NCBI GenBank assembly: GCA_947095585.1
Contig: OX352761.1
Location: 50,394,019 to 50,458,018, forward strand
Direction: 5' to 3'
Source of the DNA: Nephrocerus scutellatus
Taxonomy: Eukaryota > Arthropoda > Insecta > Diptera > Pipunculidae
DNA: 64,000 nt
Both the position numbers and the translations under genes were made by a program. Positions 31,859 to 41,067 of this stretch are shown one piece after another (position 1 is the first letter of the stretch; every line of letters begins with the position of its first letter). A model generated the notes under the pieces. It made no database searches and was not told the origin of the DNA. It saw only the letters and a program-made list of their open reading frames with translations.

Positions 31859-33170
31859 CCTCCCCCTTACTTCGACGGATGCTGATCTTTCCCTTCCTGG
31901 TGACTAGCACTCCAAGTCGGGTCTTGTCCTGCACATGGAAGAAGTGTATCCTTCGTAGTTCTCCCGCTTGTACTCTCGCCTTTGCCGTATCTATCTTGGC
32001 CTGGAGTTCATGGGATACGGTTTCGCTCATGGTCTCTTCTTTGTGCACTATGTCACTCCCTGTGAGTGACAGGACATCTTCCTGTCGTCGGGTCGTCGCG
32101 GTTTTTGGTGGGTTGTTCCTGTCTGGTCCGGGTTCGAGGAGGCCTGTCGGCGGGATGAAACTTCTTTCCCTCGGTTTGTTGTTGTGGCTGCCACTGCTAC
32201 TGCTGCTGCTACTACGGTTGCTGCTGTTGCTCCCACTACTGCTGCTGCTGCGGGTGCTGTTGCTACTACTGTCACTGCTGCTGCTACTGCTATCGTGTCT
32301 GCTGCGACTGCGGTAGCGGTGGCGAGTGCGGCGCGGAGTTTTTGGCCTGCTGCGGTTGACTCTTTCTCGGATGTTACAGTCTATGTCGTCATCGCCTAGT
32401 CCGAGATCTGGAAACTTAATTGCTGGGTCGGCGCTTCTTTGGATGAGGTTGGCAAGCATTCTCCGTTTCTTGCTGGCGCTGTCCGGCGACATCCTCTGGC
32501 CTGGCGAGTCGGGTCCTGCCAGTCCCCAGGTGAGGACTTTCTCCGCTGCTTCCAGTAAAAATGCGCCACAATCCACCCCATTTCGCTGTTGTGGCATCTC
32601 CATGTGTCGGCCTGGGTATGAGTCCTGGAACTCTGCCCACGTCCAGTGATGTCCCTTCGATAGGTGCTGTTGCACGACGTAGCCGCGAATTACCTCAATG
32701 GCCTCGTTCCTTGGTGTTTTGGCCCACGAATCGTACACATCAATGGTGGCACGGTGAGGTCTCCCCGGGTTGGTAACCACCACGAGGTACCAATGGTTGC
32801 CGTCGCAAATGGGCACTAAAACCAGGTCTTTCCTGATGAGGTCCTTGTGCCGGTCCCACCTGCTCACTAGTGCGTGTCGCCTAATGGCCGTTGACTCGGG
32901 GCTCTCCTGCTGATCTGGCTGGTACTGCTGCATCCGTGAGAAGAGGAATGTGCTGCAGATCTTGATTCTCTCCCGGTGGCTTTCCTCCATCCTTCTCTCT
33001 AACCACCTGAGTCCGACACCCACCAGAACGTCGTTGAAGTATACCCCTTTCTTTAGTCGGCAGTAGTCGGCCATTCGCACATCGATGCCACCTGGCCCCG
33101 GAGGAAAACTTCCGATCACCTGGTTTAACTCGGCGTCTCCGGATGCGTGAATCGTGTTTGTGGCTTCCAT
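31854..33170 (-). CDS. ULP1/SENP-like C48 cysteine protease, third ORF of the retrotransposon
   Basis: 438 codons. Residues ~40-215 match the Ulp1/SENP (peptidase C48) fold: YFNDVLVGVGLRWL (the family's W-L-N-D substrate-side helix), KDLVLVPICDGNHWYLVVV with catalytic His126, TIDVYDSW with Asp147, and MPQQRNGVDCGAFLL with Gln195 (oxyanion hole) and Cys201. Known members remove SUMO or related modifiers from proteins. After the domain comes an acidic segment, an Arg/Ser-rich stretch (~272-295), a long poly-Ser tract (~293-335) and a basic C-terminus. It sits 340 bp after pol on the same strand, in the position of env. The last codons are the polypurine tract and the TGA lies in the LTR. Start: first ATG of the frame, though the frame is open further upstream. 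Confidence 0.88.
   Translation of the reverse strand: MEATNTIHASGDAELNQVIGSFPPGPGGIDVRMADYCRLKKGVYFNDVLVGVGLRWLERRMEESHRERIKICSTFLFSRMQQYQPDQQESPESTAIRRHALVSRWDRHKDLIRKDLVLVPICDGNHWYLVVVTNPGRPHRATIDVYDSWAKTPRNEAIEVIRGYVVQQHLSKGHHWTWAEFQDSYPGRHMEMPQQRNGVDCGAFLLEAAEKVLTWGLAGPDSPGQRMSPDSASKKRRMLANLIQRSADPAIKFPDLGLGDDDIDCNIRERVNRSRPKTPRRTRHRYRSRSRHDSSSSSSDSSSNSTRSSSSSGSNSSNRSSSSSSSGSHNNKPRERSFIPPTGLLEPGPDRNNPPKTATTRRQEDVLSLTGSDIVHKEETMSETVSHELQAKIDTAKARVQAGELRRIHFFHVQDKTRLGVLVTRKGKISIRRSKGEV
31859..31868 (-). promoter_or_regulatory. Polypurine tract of the ULP retrotransposon
   Basis: Minus-strand AAGGGGGAGG immediately precedes the LTR start TGTGAAGG. It is translated as part of the third ORF. 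Confidence 0.85.
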
Positions 33171-33510
33171 GCAGATGCGTTGTATGGCTTCGTTGTCTAT
33201 CTTGGGTGTCCTCTGGGTATTCTGTAAAAATTTTGTTGGTTTTGGTTTTGTTTACGATGTCTGGATACACTGAGTAATCACTTGAGACTAATTTTTACTT
33301 GTTGTGTGTACTTGAAACGAAAACAAGTTGCGGGACCTGTACTCCGTTATTTTCTTCTTCTGGTGTAGTTTACTTCGTTGTTTCAGCATTGGGGTGTCGT
33401 GGTGTTACTTTGGATGTGTTGTCTTTTCTTTCTTTTCTCAAGTTGATATCATAGTTTCTGTAATTTAACTCTTTTGGTTACAGATGGGATCGTCAAATGC
33501 CGTTTCAGTG
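33171..33510 (-). promoter_or_regulatory. pol-ORF3 spacer with candidate 3' splice site
   Basis: 340 bp between the pol stop and the third ORF's ATG. Minus-strand TTTTTACAG ends at 33,222, 51 bases before the ATG. It has the form of a 3' splice site, and the 17 codons between it and the ATG are open in the ORF3 frame. No internal promoter element stands out. A spliced subgenomic mRNA is the inferred expression route. Confidence 0.4.
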
Positions 33511-36500
33511 TCAGTGTGTTGCTGACGTATTGCTCTGGATTTCGATGATGATGCTATTGATCGCTGTCGCATTTTCGTCATGCCCCTGACTTCTCTCTCC
33601 CGCTTGTGTTCTTTTGTGTGGTCGTCTTGAGGTTTGTTGCCGATTGTTTTGTCTTGTGGTTTTTAATGGAACGATGTTCTGTTCATGGTTCCCCGTCCCA
33701 GACCGCCAGTTGCGCGGGTGATTATACCATTCGTGCTGATGTTTGCTGCCGTGTTGTATCACTGTGGGCTCGTTAGAGTGTTGGGTGTGGGGTGTCATTG
33801 TTATTGCGATGCGGTTTGTCTTCTCTGGTTCGGGTGGGGAGTTTCCGTGGAAGTCTTTCAACTCATTGACGTGGGCTGTGCGCTCCTTGTTTTGCCCATG
33901 TTTCCTTAGCCTTACTATGACAGGTGAGACGAAGCTCATCACTAAGTATGGCCCGTCGTATCGTGGTGCTAGTTTACTAGCGAACCCTTCCACTGCCTTT
34001 GATAGGTGGTGCTGTTTGACCAGCACCAGATTCCCGATCTCGGGCTTCCAAGGACGTCGTCTGAGGTTGTAGTGGCGGGCTTGATCCTTCGCAGCTCGTT
34101 CTAAGTTTCGTCGCACGATCTCGAAGATCTCGTTCATCTGGGTCTTTCGGTCCTCTGGTTTTTTACCTAGTGTACCCGTCCCAGGAGTGATCTCGTCGTA
34201 CAGCGTGTTCGGGAGGCGGGGTTCTCGGCCCTGTGTCAGGAATGCCGGGCTGTATCCTGTTGAGTCCTGTACGCTTGAATTTATTGCTAGCATAACTTCG
34301 GGCAGCTTCTCGTCCCAAGTGCGTTGTTGCGTTCCCGCTAGTTGTGCAATTATTGTTTTAGCGGTGCGGTTGACCCTTTCAGTGGGATTTTCTTGGGGGG
34401 TATATGGCGCTGTAAATTGCTGGCGTATGCCCATGGTCTCCAAGAATCGACGAAATGCCCTGCTACTGAATTGCGCCCCGTTGTCTGTTATCAGGATCTT
34501 GGGTACGCCGTATCGGGCCAGTATACGTTCGCGAAAAGCCCGTTGAACTCCTTCGGTCGTTGCCCTTCGCATTGGAATCAGTTCGACCCATTTCGAAAAC
34601 CGATCAAAGAAAACCAGTAACATGGTATTTCCGTGTTTCGACCTAGGGAGTGGCCCAACGAAGTCACTACACAATGTGGCCCATGGTTCGTCGGCCACCT
34701 GGGTAAGCATTTTACCTGCTGCTTGCTGTTGGCTGGGTTTGTAGCACTGGCAGCTTTCACATTTCTTTACATATTGACGAATGTCACGAAACATACCCGG
34801 CCAATAGTAGCGACCGCATATTCTCGCCGTAGTCTTCCGGATCCCCAGGTGCCCTGCTGATGCGCTGTCATGGTTTTCCTGCAGTACCCGACTTCGAAGG
34901 TTACTCGGCACACACAGTTTCCACGGTGTTGAGTCCTCGTCTCCGGCTCGATGCCCTATGTGTCGATACAGCTGCTGGCCTTCGATCACGTAGTCGGGGA
35001 ATTTGGCTGGGTTCTCTGTGACCTGCTGGACCTTCTTTTGCAGCCAGTGGCACTTCTGTTGCTCTACGTGTTCCTCGGAGGTTGCCATCAGTGTTTCTTG
35101 CGGTTGTCTTGATAGAGCGTCTGCAACGACGTTGAGTTTGCCCCGCCTGTACTGTATGTCGTATGTATACTGCTGTAGTTCTAGCGCCCACCGTGCGATC
35201 CGGCCGGACGGGCTGGATATCGAGTTTAGCCATTTGAGCGAGAGGTGGTCTGTTATTACTGTAAACCTATACCCTTCGATGTATGCCCGCATCTTCCTTA
35301 TTCCCCATACGATGGCCAGGCATTCCTTTTCGGTCGGCGAGTAGTTCTTCTCTGCGGGGTTTAGGTGTCGACTGGCATACGCTATGACCCGTTCACTGTC
35401 GTCTATCTCCTGGGTGAGGACTGCTCCTAAACCATAATCGCTAGCATCCGTCTGGAGTGTGAACTTCTTAGAGAAATCGGGGCAGGCCAGGATTGGGGCC
35501 TCGGTAAGTTTAACTTTGAGTGCTTCGAATGCTTGCTGCTGCTCTTCTCCCCACTTCCAGTGCTTGCCTTTCTTGAGGAGGCTCGTCATCGGTCGCACGG
35601 TCTCGGCGAAATCTGGAACAAATCGGCGGTACCATGAAGCGATGCCCAGGTACCGGCGTACCTCTCGTACATTACTCGGGGGTTGGAGCTCTTTGATGGC
35701 CGCTATTTTGTCGGGGTCAGTGTGTATGCCTTTGTTACTGACCACGTGTCCCAAGTACCGTATTTCCGTTTTGCAGAACTCACATTTTTCCGGGTTAATT
35801 TTTAGGTTAGCCATCTGCAATCGCCTGAACACCTTGCGCAGATTTCCCATGTGTTCGTCAAACGTTCTCCCGATGACGACTATGTCGTCAAGATATGCAA
35901 ACGCATGGGGCTCCATCTCTGGTCCGATGACTCGATCGAGCGCTCGCTGGAAGGTCGCAGGGGCCGAATGTAGCCCAAACGGCATCACGCGCCATTGGAA
36001 CAAGCCACGGCCGGGTACCGTGAAGGCGGTGTACTGCTTACTCTTCTCCTCCATGGGGATTTGCCAATATCCATTTCTCAGGTCCAGACTACTGATGAAT
36101 TTGGCACCGCGAAGCTTTTCTAGAATGTGTTGGATTCGTGGCAGGGGGTATGCGTCGGGCACTGATCGTGCATTCAGTTCTCGATAGTCGATACATAGTC
36201 TCCATTTGCCTGTCTTCTTTCGCACGAGAACTATGGGCGCGCTGTGGGGGCTATGTGAAGGCTCGATACATCCTTTTTCCAACAACTCGTCGATCTCTGT
36301 ATTTATTATTTCCTGCATGGCTGGATTACGGGGGAAGTAGCGCTGCTTTATTGGGCGTTCGTCGTGCATGATGATTCTGTGTTCCGTGATGTTGGAAACG
36401 GCGGGTAGTTGATCAAATTTCTTGAATTCTTGTTGCAGAAACGCTGAAAGCTGTTCCTGTTCTGTCCGTGGTGTTTCTTGCGTGGTGGTGCATTGTCGGA

Positions 36501-36956
36501 TGTGTTCTGCGGGCGTTGTTCTGTGCTGTAATTTTATGGTCTGGCCACCGCAGCTTAGACGGGCCTCCACCCGTGACAAAAAGTCCAGACCTAAGATTAC
36601 TTCATCCATTGCATCTGGGAGAATCAAGAATGGAAACTGTATCTCCCTATTACCTATCTCGACATCTAGCTGTAGGGCCTCTCGGATCAACTTGGGTGTC
36701 CCTTCGGCCATCCGTACGGTCACATCCATGGGTAGACTCTTTGTTGTCCCCCTTTTGTCTTCTGCAAAACGTTCGCTCACAAAACTCCTAGTAGCCCCTG
36801 TGTCAATCGTAGCTTTTACCGGCGTCCCTCCTAGGGTGATGGTGGCGAGGATCCGGTTGGAATCGTAGGCAAGGAAGTTTACTGGGCCCGGGGTGTCGGT
36901 CTCGGGGTTTCCGTCGCACCACGGTTTCGGCGGTCCCCTCGCTCGTTTCCCGGTCG
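33511..36956 (-). CDS. pol: Pol polyprotein of the ULP retrotransposon
   Basis: Protease, RT, RNase H and integrase in one open frame of over 1,100 codons, read by -1 frameshift from gag. Counting from the ATG at 37,014 (frame open but probably not used as a start), the features are: retropepsin ATIDTGATRSFV at ~69-80; RT with RLCIDYRELN and AFAYLDDIVV at ~371-380 (YLDD intact); RNase H TDAS, E562, TDH and VADALSR (~522-636); integrase zinc H715/H722/C752/C755; and core Asp784, Asp844, Glu879. A C-terminal SH3/chromo-like region with LAPRYDGPYLV and a long hydrophilic tail follows. No stop, frameshift or lost catalytic residue was seen. Confidence 0.93.
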
Positions 36957-38000
36957 TTCGACGCGTTTCCGGCAGCATTCCACGGTCCGAACATTTCGAA
37001 GGCCGCAGTCCCAACAGAAGATGGTTTGGGGGTTACGACAGTCCCGCCTCATGTGTCCGTCCTGGCCACATCGCAGGCAAGCCGTCCTTACATTTATTCG
37101 TGCTTCCATATTTTGTGCTACCATGAAATTCCTTTCGGGTTGTCTGGGTCGGGGCGAGGGTTTGATAGGTTCTGCTGCACCAGCGATGCCTTCGAAATCT
37201 TCTGCCAGACTGATGAGTTCGTGGAGGTCTCTAAAATCCTTCCTCCGGATGTAGTACTGGTACTCTTGGCGACAGTTTCGGAAGATCCTTTCGACCTGTT
37301 GTGTACCGGTGTAGTTTGCGTGCCTCATGAGGTTCTGCATTATGATTACGAAATCCTTGAAGCGCTCCTTTGGCTTTTGCTGGCGTTGACGAATTTCGTC
37401 TTCTAGATGTTCCCAGTACCTGGAGGGCAGGAAGAACTGTAGAAAATCTGTCGTGAAGGCGTTCCAGGTCTCCCATTTTCGGTTGTTGTTTCGGAACCAT
37501 AATAACGCGCGGTCACGGAGTAGTTCCGGCATGGTTCTGGGTAGAAGGTCCCTGTTTAAACAGTAGGCATCCGCAAGTTCTTCTAGCCTTTCGATGAATA
37601 GGAGAGGCTCCTTACCACCATCGTACTTCACCGACCACTTCCTCACCTGGTCCATTATTTGAGCGTACGACGTAACTGTCGTGTCCGTCCTGCTTCGCGT
37701 TGGAACCACTTCCGGTGGTGCCGGAGAGATTGCCCTGATGGTTGCCTTTGGGTCGTCGCGTACCGTGGCTTCGGATGGATTCAAGGTTATAAGGGGCGCT
37801 TGTGATGGGCTGCGTCTATGTTTCTCCTCGAGCTCACTTAGGCGTATCTCGTCCTCCGACGTAACGTCTCGTCCCGAAACAAAGCTGGAAAACCTTTTCC
37901 TTAAATCTTCCACTGCGCCGTTGCTGTCGATTCGGAACTCGCTCATGTAGCTCTTCAGCTCCTCTTTCGACAGTGTATAAATCCAACTGGTCTTAACCAT
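36879..38000 (-). CDS. gag: Gag of the ULP retrotransposon, SAP-like N-terminus
   Basis: 373 codons, starting 77 bases after the primer site. Residues ~8-42 (LSKEELKSYMSEFRIDSNGA and on to LRKRFSSFV) resemble a SAP helix-extension-helix motif, known from nucleic-acid-binding proteins. Residues ~115-275 are the capsid-type domain (LLFIERLEELADAY, ALLWFRNN, KERFKDFVIIMQNLM). A canonical CCHC knuckle C308-X2-C311-X4-H316-X4-C321 is followed by a second cysteine cluster (C329, C332) and an Arg-rich tail. A GGGAAAC heptamer in the tail, within the overlap with pol, allows -1 shifting. Confidence 0.92.
   Translation of the reverse strand: MVKTSWIYTLSKEELKSYMSEFRIDSNGAVEDLRKRFSSFVSGRDVTSEDEIRLSELEEKHRRSPSQAPLITLNPSEATVRDDPKATIRAISPAPPEVVPTRSRTDTTVTSYAQIMDQVRKWSVKYDGGKEPLLFIERLEELADAYCLNRDLLPRTMPELLRDRALLWFRNNNRKWETWNAFTTDFLQFFLPSRYWEHLEDEIRQRQQKPKERFKDFVIIMQNLMRHANYTGTQQVERIFRNCRQEYQYYIRRKDFRDLHELISLAEDFEGIAGAAEPIKPSPRPRQPERNFMVAQNMEARINVRTACLRCGQDGHMRRDCRNPQTIFCWDCGLRNVRTVECCRKRVERPGNERGDRRNRGATETPRPTPRAQ
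36945..36951 (-). promoter_or_regulatory. -1 frameshift slippery heptamer GGGAAAC
   Basis: In the gag frame the codons are G GGA AAC, the canonical X XXY YYZ form. Shifting back one base enters exactly the pol frame (codons for K/N then R-A-R-G-P-P). GC-rich sequence follows and could provide the stimulatory structure, which I have not folded. Confidence 0.75.
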
Positions 38001-38076
38001 CGTGGTTATCTAATTGTGTTCTTTCTTTATTGGTATATTTTTTTTTTTTTTTTTTTTTATTCTCTATCAAATTCCA

Positions 38077-38096
38077 GAGTCCCTGCTCGGGCGCCA
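38077..38096 (-). promoter_or_regulatory. Primer-binding site, tRNA-Lys type
   Basis: Minus strand TGGCGCCCGAGCAGGGACTC starts two bases after the 5' LTR end. It matches the complement of the tRNA-Lys(UUU) 3' end except for one substitution in the first 18 bases. Confidence 0.82.
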
Positions 38097-38098
38097 AT

Positions 38099-40075
38099 TG
38101 TAACGAGGTTTTCCCAGCCGGGGTAGAACTCAGTGTGACCAGGGTTCCTTCTATTAGGGTCGTTACAATAAAAAGAATTTGTTTTTAGTTGGGAATGGAA
38201 TTCAATCGTTCTTTATTTGTTCTTCGCTTAATCTGTACACTTAAAATTATCGTTTGTTTAAAGCTATATATTATTTTACTGTATAAGTTTCAATTATGAT
38301 TAAAGGAGACCGACGTATCTCCAGGCGGGATGATAGTCTGTTCTCGCGTAGAGCGTGGATTTGAAGGCAAGGACTTCGCTCTTGAACCTCCAATAGTGTG
38401 GATAATGTCTAGCGTTAGGCGTGGGCGTGAAGGCAAGGACTTCGCTCTTGAACCTCCAATCTAGCGTACAGCGTGGGTAATGTCTAGCGTAAAGCGTGGG
38501 CGTGAAGGCAAGGACTTCGCTCTTGAACCTCCAATCTAGCGTACAGCGTGGGTAATGTCTAGCGTAAAGCGTGGGCGTGAAGGCAAGGACTTCGCTCTTG
38601 AACCTCCAATCTAGCGTACAGCGTGGGTAATGTCTAGCGTAAAGCGTGGGCGTGAAGGCAAGGACTTCGCTCTTGAACCTCCAATCTAGCGTAAAGCGTG
38701 GATAATGTCTAGCGTAAAGCGTGGGCGTGAAGGCAAGGACTTCGCTCTTGAACCTCCAATCTAGCGTACAGCGTGGGTAATGTCTAGCGTAAAGCGTGGG
38801 CGTGAAGGCAAGGACTTCGCTCTTGAACCTCCAATCGTTAGGATAACTACTGGCGTAAAGTGTAAAGTGAAGGCAAGGACTTCGCTCTTGAACCATTCAC
38901 TCTGACTTGTTGCCGGGAAGAGGGATTTCTAGGAAAGAAAACCGATTGTTAGGACTGCTGGCCTTTTATAGTCCTCCATCGAGTGTAGAAATCCCGTTGT
39001 TGCAACGATCGTGAAATCCGCTAACTCGCCTGATGGTGTGCTGTTGTTGTTGTTTCCTTTGATGTGATATGGTTGTTGTTGTTTTGTCCGGCCGGTCAGT
39101 ATTGCTGCGCTCGGCGGTCTATTGGTTCGTGATCCCGTTGGTGCAACGATAGGGAAATCCGCTACGTCACATGATCGGTGGGACTTGGTAGTGTTGTTGT
39201 TGCCTCTTTGATGTTTGTTAGTTCCAAGATTCCGTTGATGCAACGATAGGGAAATCCGCTACGTCACATGATCGGTGGGACTTGGTAGTGTTGTTGTTGC
39301 CTCTTTGATGTTTGTTAGTTCCAAGATCCCGTTGATGCAAAATTAGGGAACTCCGCTACATCGCATGATCGGTGTAGTGTTGTTGTTGGTTTGCCTCGAA
39401 AATGCGTGCTGTCGTACATTGTGTGTTGTTTGTTGTTGTTTTTTTGGTTGTCTAATGATGCTGCAGACTTCTGATTGTCCGCTATCATATTTTGCATGCT
39501 GTTTGTTGTTGCCTTTTACGTGGGTCTGCGCCGTCTTACACTGCATGCTTTGTTGTTGTTGTTTTCCTTGACTTGTCTGATGCAAAATGTATGCATGTTG
39601 TTTGTTGTTGTTTTGAATATTGGTCGGGTATTCTGTGTCTGTGGTGCTGTATGCCTGCTGTTGTTGTTTTCTCCAATGATGCTGTGTGCTTCTGCATGTA
39701 TTGTGAGTCACGAGCGGGGTATCCCTAGTCTGTGTGGTCTGGTGCTGTATGTGTGTCGTCATTCTCTCACTCAGCTGCTTGATGATGGCGTGCATTGGTT
39801 GTGCGTGGTGAATTTACGCGTTGTGAGAGGAACGACAGAACGAAATATAGAGAACCTGTGTATCATAAGCCGAGAGTAATTTCGGCGATTAATTTACCAC
39901 TTAAAAGAGTGGGAAACATGTTGCTAGATTTAAGAGCATTATGGTAAACGTTTCTTTGTAATGTGTATGCAAGTTTTTTTTTATTAAATTCAAAAGAAAG
40001 TGTTGTTTACAAAAAGATGGTTGCGTACCAAAAATAATGTGTGGAAAAAATTGTGTGGCAAATTTTTCCTTCACA
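38099..40075 (-). repeat. 5' LTR of the ULP retrotransposon
   Basis: 1,977 bp, matching the other LTR throughout. TATAAAAGG lies at 38,962-38,970, about 1.1 kb into the LTR, so the expected transcript starts near 38,935 and reads through the 75-bp repeats before the primer site at 38,077-38,096. Confidence 0.93.
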
Positions 40076-40079
40076 ATGT

Positions 40080-40216
40080 TAATAATTGTGTAGGTGTTGT
40101 ATGATTGTTATTCATGTTTAATGTTTATTAGTAATTGTGATTTTTAGTTTAAAAAAGAACGAAAATAAGATATAGCTTACGCGCTATTTAAATATCGACA
40201 AAAAGGAGAATACAAA
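40080..40216. other. Unassigned sequence right of the ULP element
   Basis: AT-rich, no coding signal. It is the right half of the segment interrupted by the retrotransposon. Confidence 0.35.
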
Positions 40217-41035
40217 GGACAGAATAATACTTGACGCATAAATTATTTCTAGAATGTTCGATGGCAAAAATCGGGTTGTGGTAGTCGGACAATGAGGGAG
40301 ATAGGAGTCGAAAATTAGCTACTAGCAAGTCAGTTGGATTTTAGCTATCAACGAAAAGTCTACTGCGGTTGTTCAAAGTCGAGATCAAGTTTTTTAAAAC
40401 AGTTTTCTGTCAAAGTTTAATTGAATTATTTACAAAAAAGTTTTCTTCCAAATTAAATTGAGTTATTTAAAAAAAGTTTTCTTTCTTTAAAAGTAAAAGT
40501 GAACTTGCGCAGAACTACACATAAAATTTTATTCTGGCAGAAGTGCTAAGGTTAGAGCCACCATTTGCCACAAGGCACAAAGTGTTTTAAAGCAAAGTTG
40601 AATTTTTTTGATCAACTGAAAGCCTACTGCGGTGTTCAAATTAAATTGAATTTTGTATTTCAAAACAGTATTCTTTCTTTGAAATGTTAAAGTGAACTTG
40701 CGCAGAACTACACATCAAATTTTGTTATGGCAGAAGTGCTTAGTGCTGTCGGTTAGAGCTGCCATTTGCCACAAGGCACAAAGTGTTTTAAAGCTAAGTT
40801 GGGAAGATTTTTGTGTCATCGTGCCTAGCTGCTAAATTAAATTTTGGCTTAGCCCAAAAAAGGGGCAGAACCATGTACGGAATGCATATTTGGCAGAGGT
40901 TTGCCAATATAAAAATATAAAGGGTGTTTTTTTGGGAGGTTTGTTTTTCCGATAGATGTCGTTTTATTTTATGACAGTTGTTTTGACAGCTCAAAGTGGC
41001 ATTTCTACTCAGTATTGTTTGGCAAATCATTATTG

Positions 41036-41067
<32 letters not shown>

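Larger units (their letters stand above)
29881..40075 (-). mobile_element. Complete Ty3/gypsy retrotransposon encoding a ULP1-like protease
   Basis: A 10,195-bp element with LTRs at 29,881-31,858 and 38,099-40,075 and the 4-bp target duplication ATGT at 29,877-29,880 and 40,076-40,079. Read on the minus strand, the order is 5' LTR, tRNA-Lys-type primer site, gag, pol (-1 frame), third ORF (C48 protease), polypurine tract, 3' LTR. All three ORFs are open. The LTR pair shows only a one-base difference in a T-run (ten T near 31,757, nine near 39,974) in my reading, so insertion was very recent. Confidence 0.93.

Noticed and set aside
31783..32316. Plus-strand Leu-rich 177-codon frame
   Set aside because: Antisense of the poly-Ser/Arg tract of the protease ORF; TCN/AGN codon runs read backwards give Leu runs.
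31854..33170. Third ORF as an envelope protein or an adenovirus-type Maverick protease
   Set aside because: No signal peptide or membrane segment is visible, and the motif order and Q-x-N-x-x-D-C-G box fit Ulp1/SENP; the surrounding element is an LTR retrotransposon, not a Maverick.
35459..36187. Plus-strand 242-codon frame
   Set aside because: Antisense shadow of the intact pol RT region; no recognisable motif.
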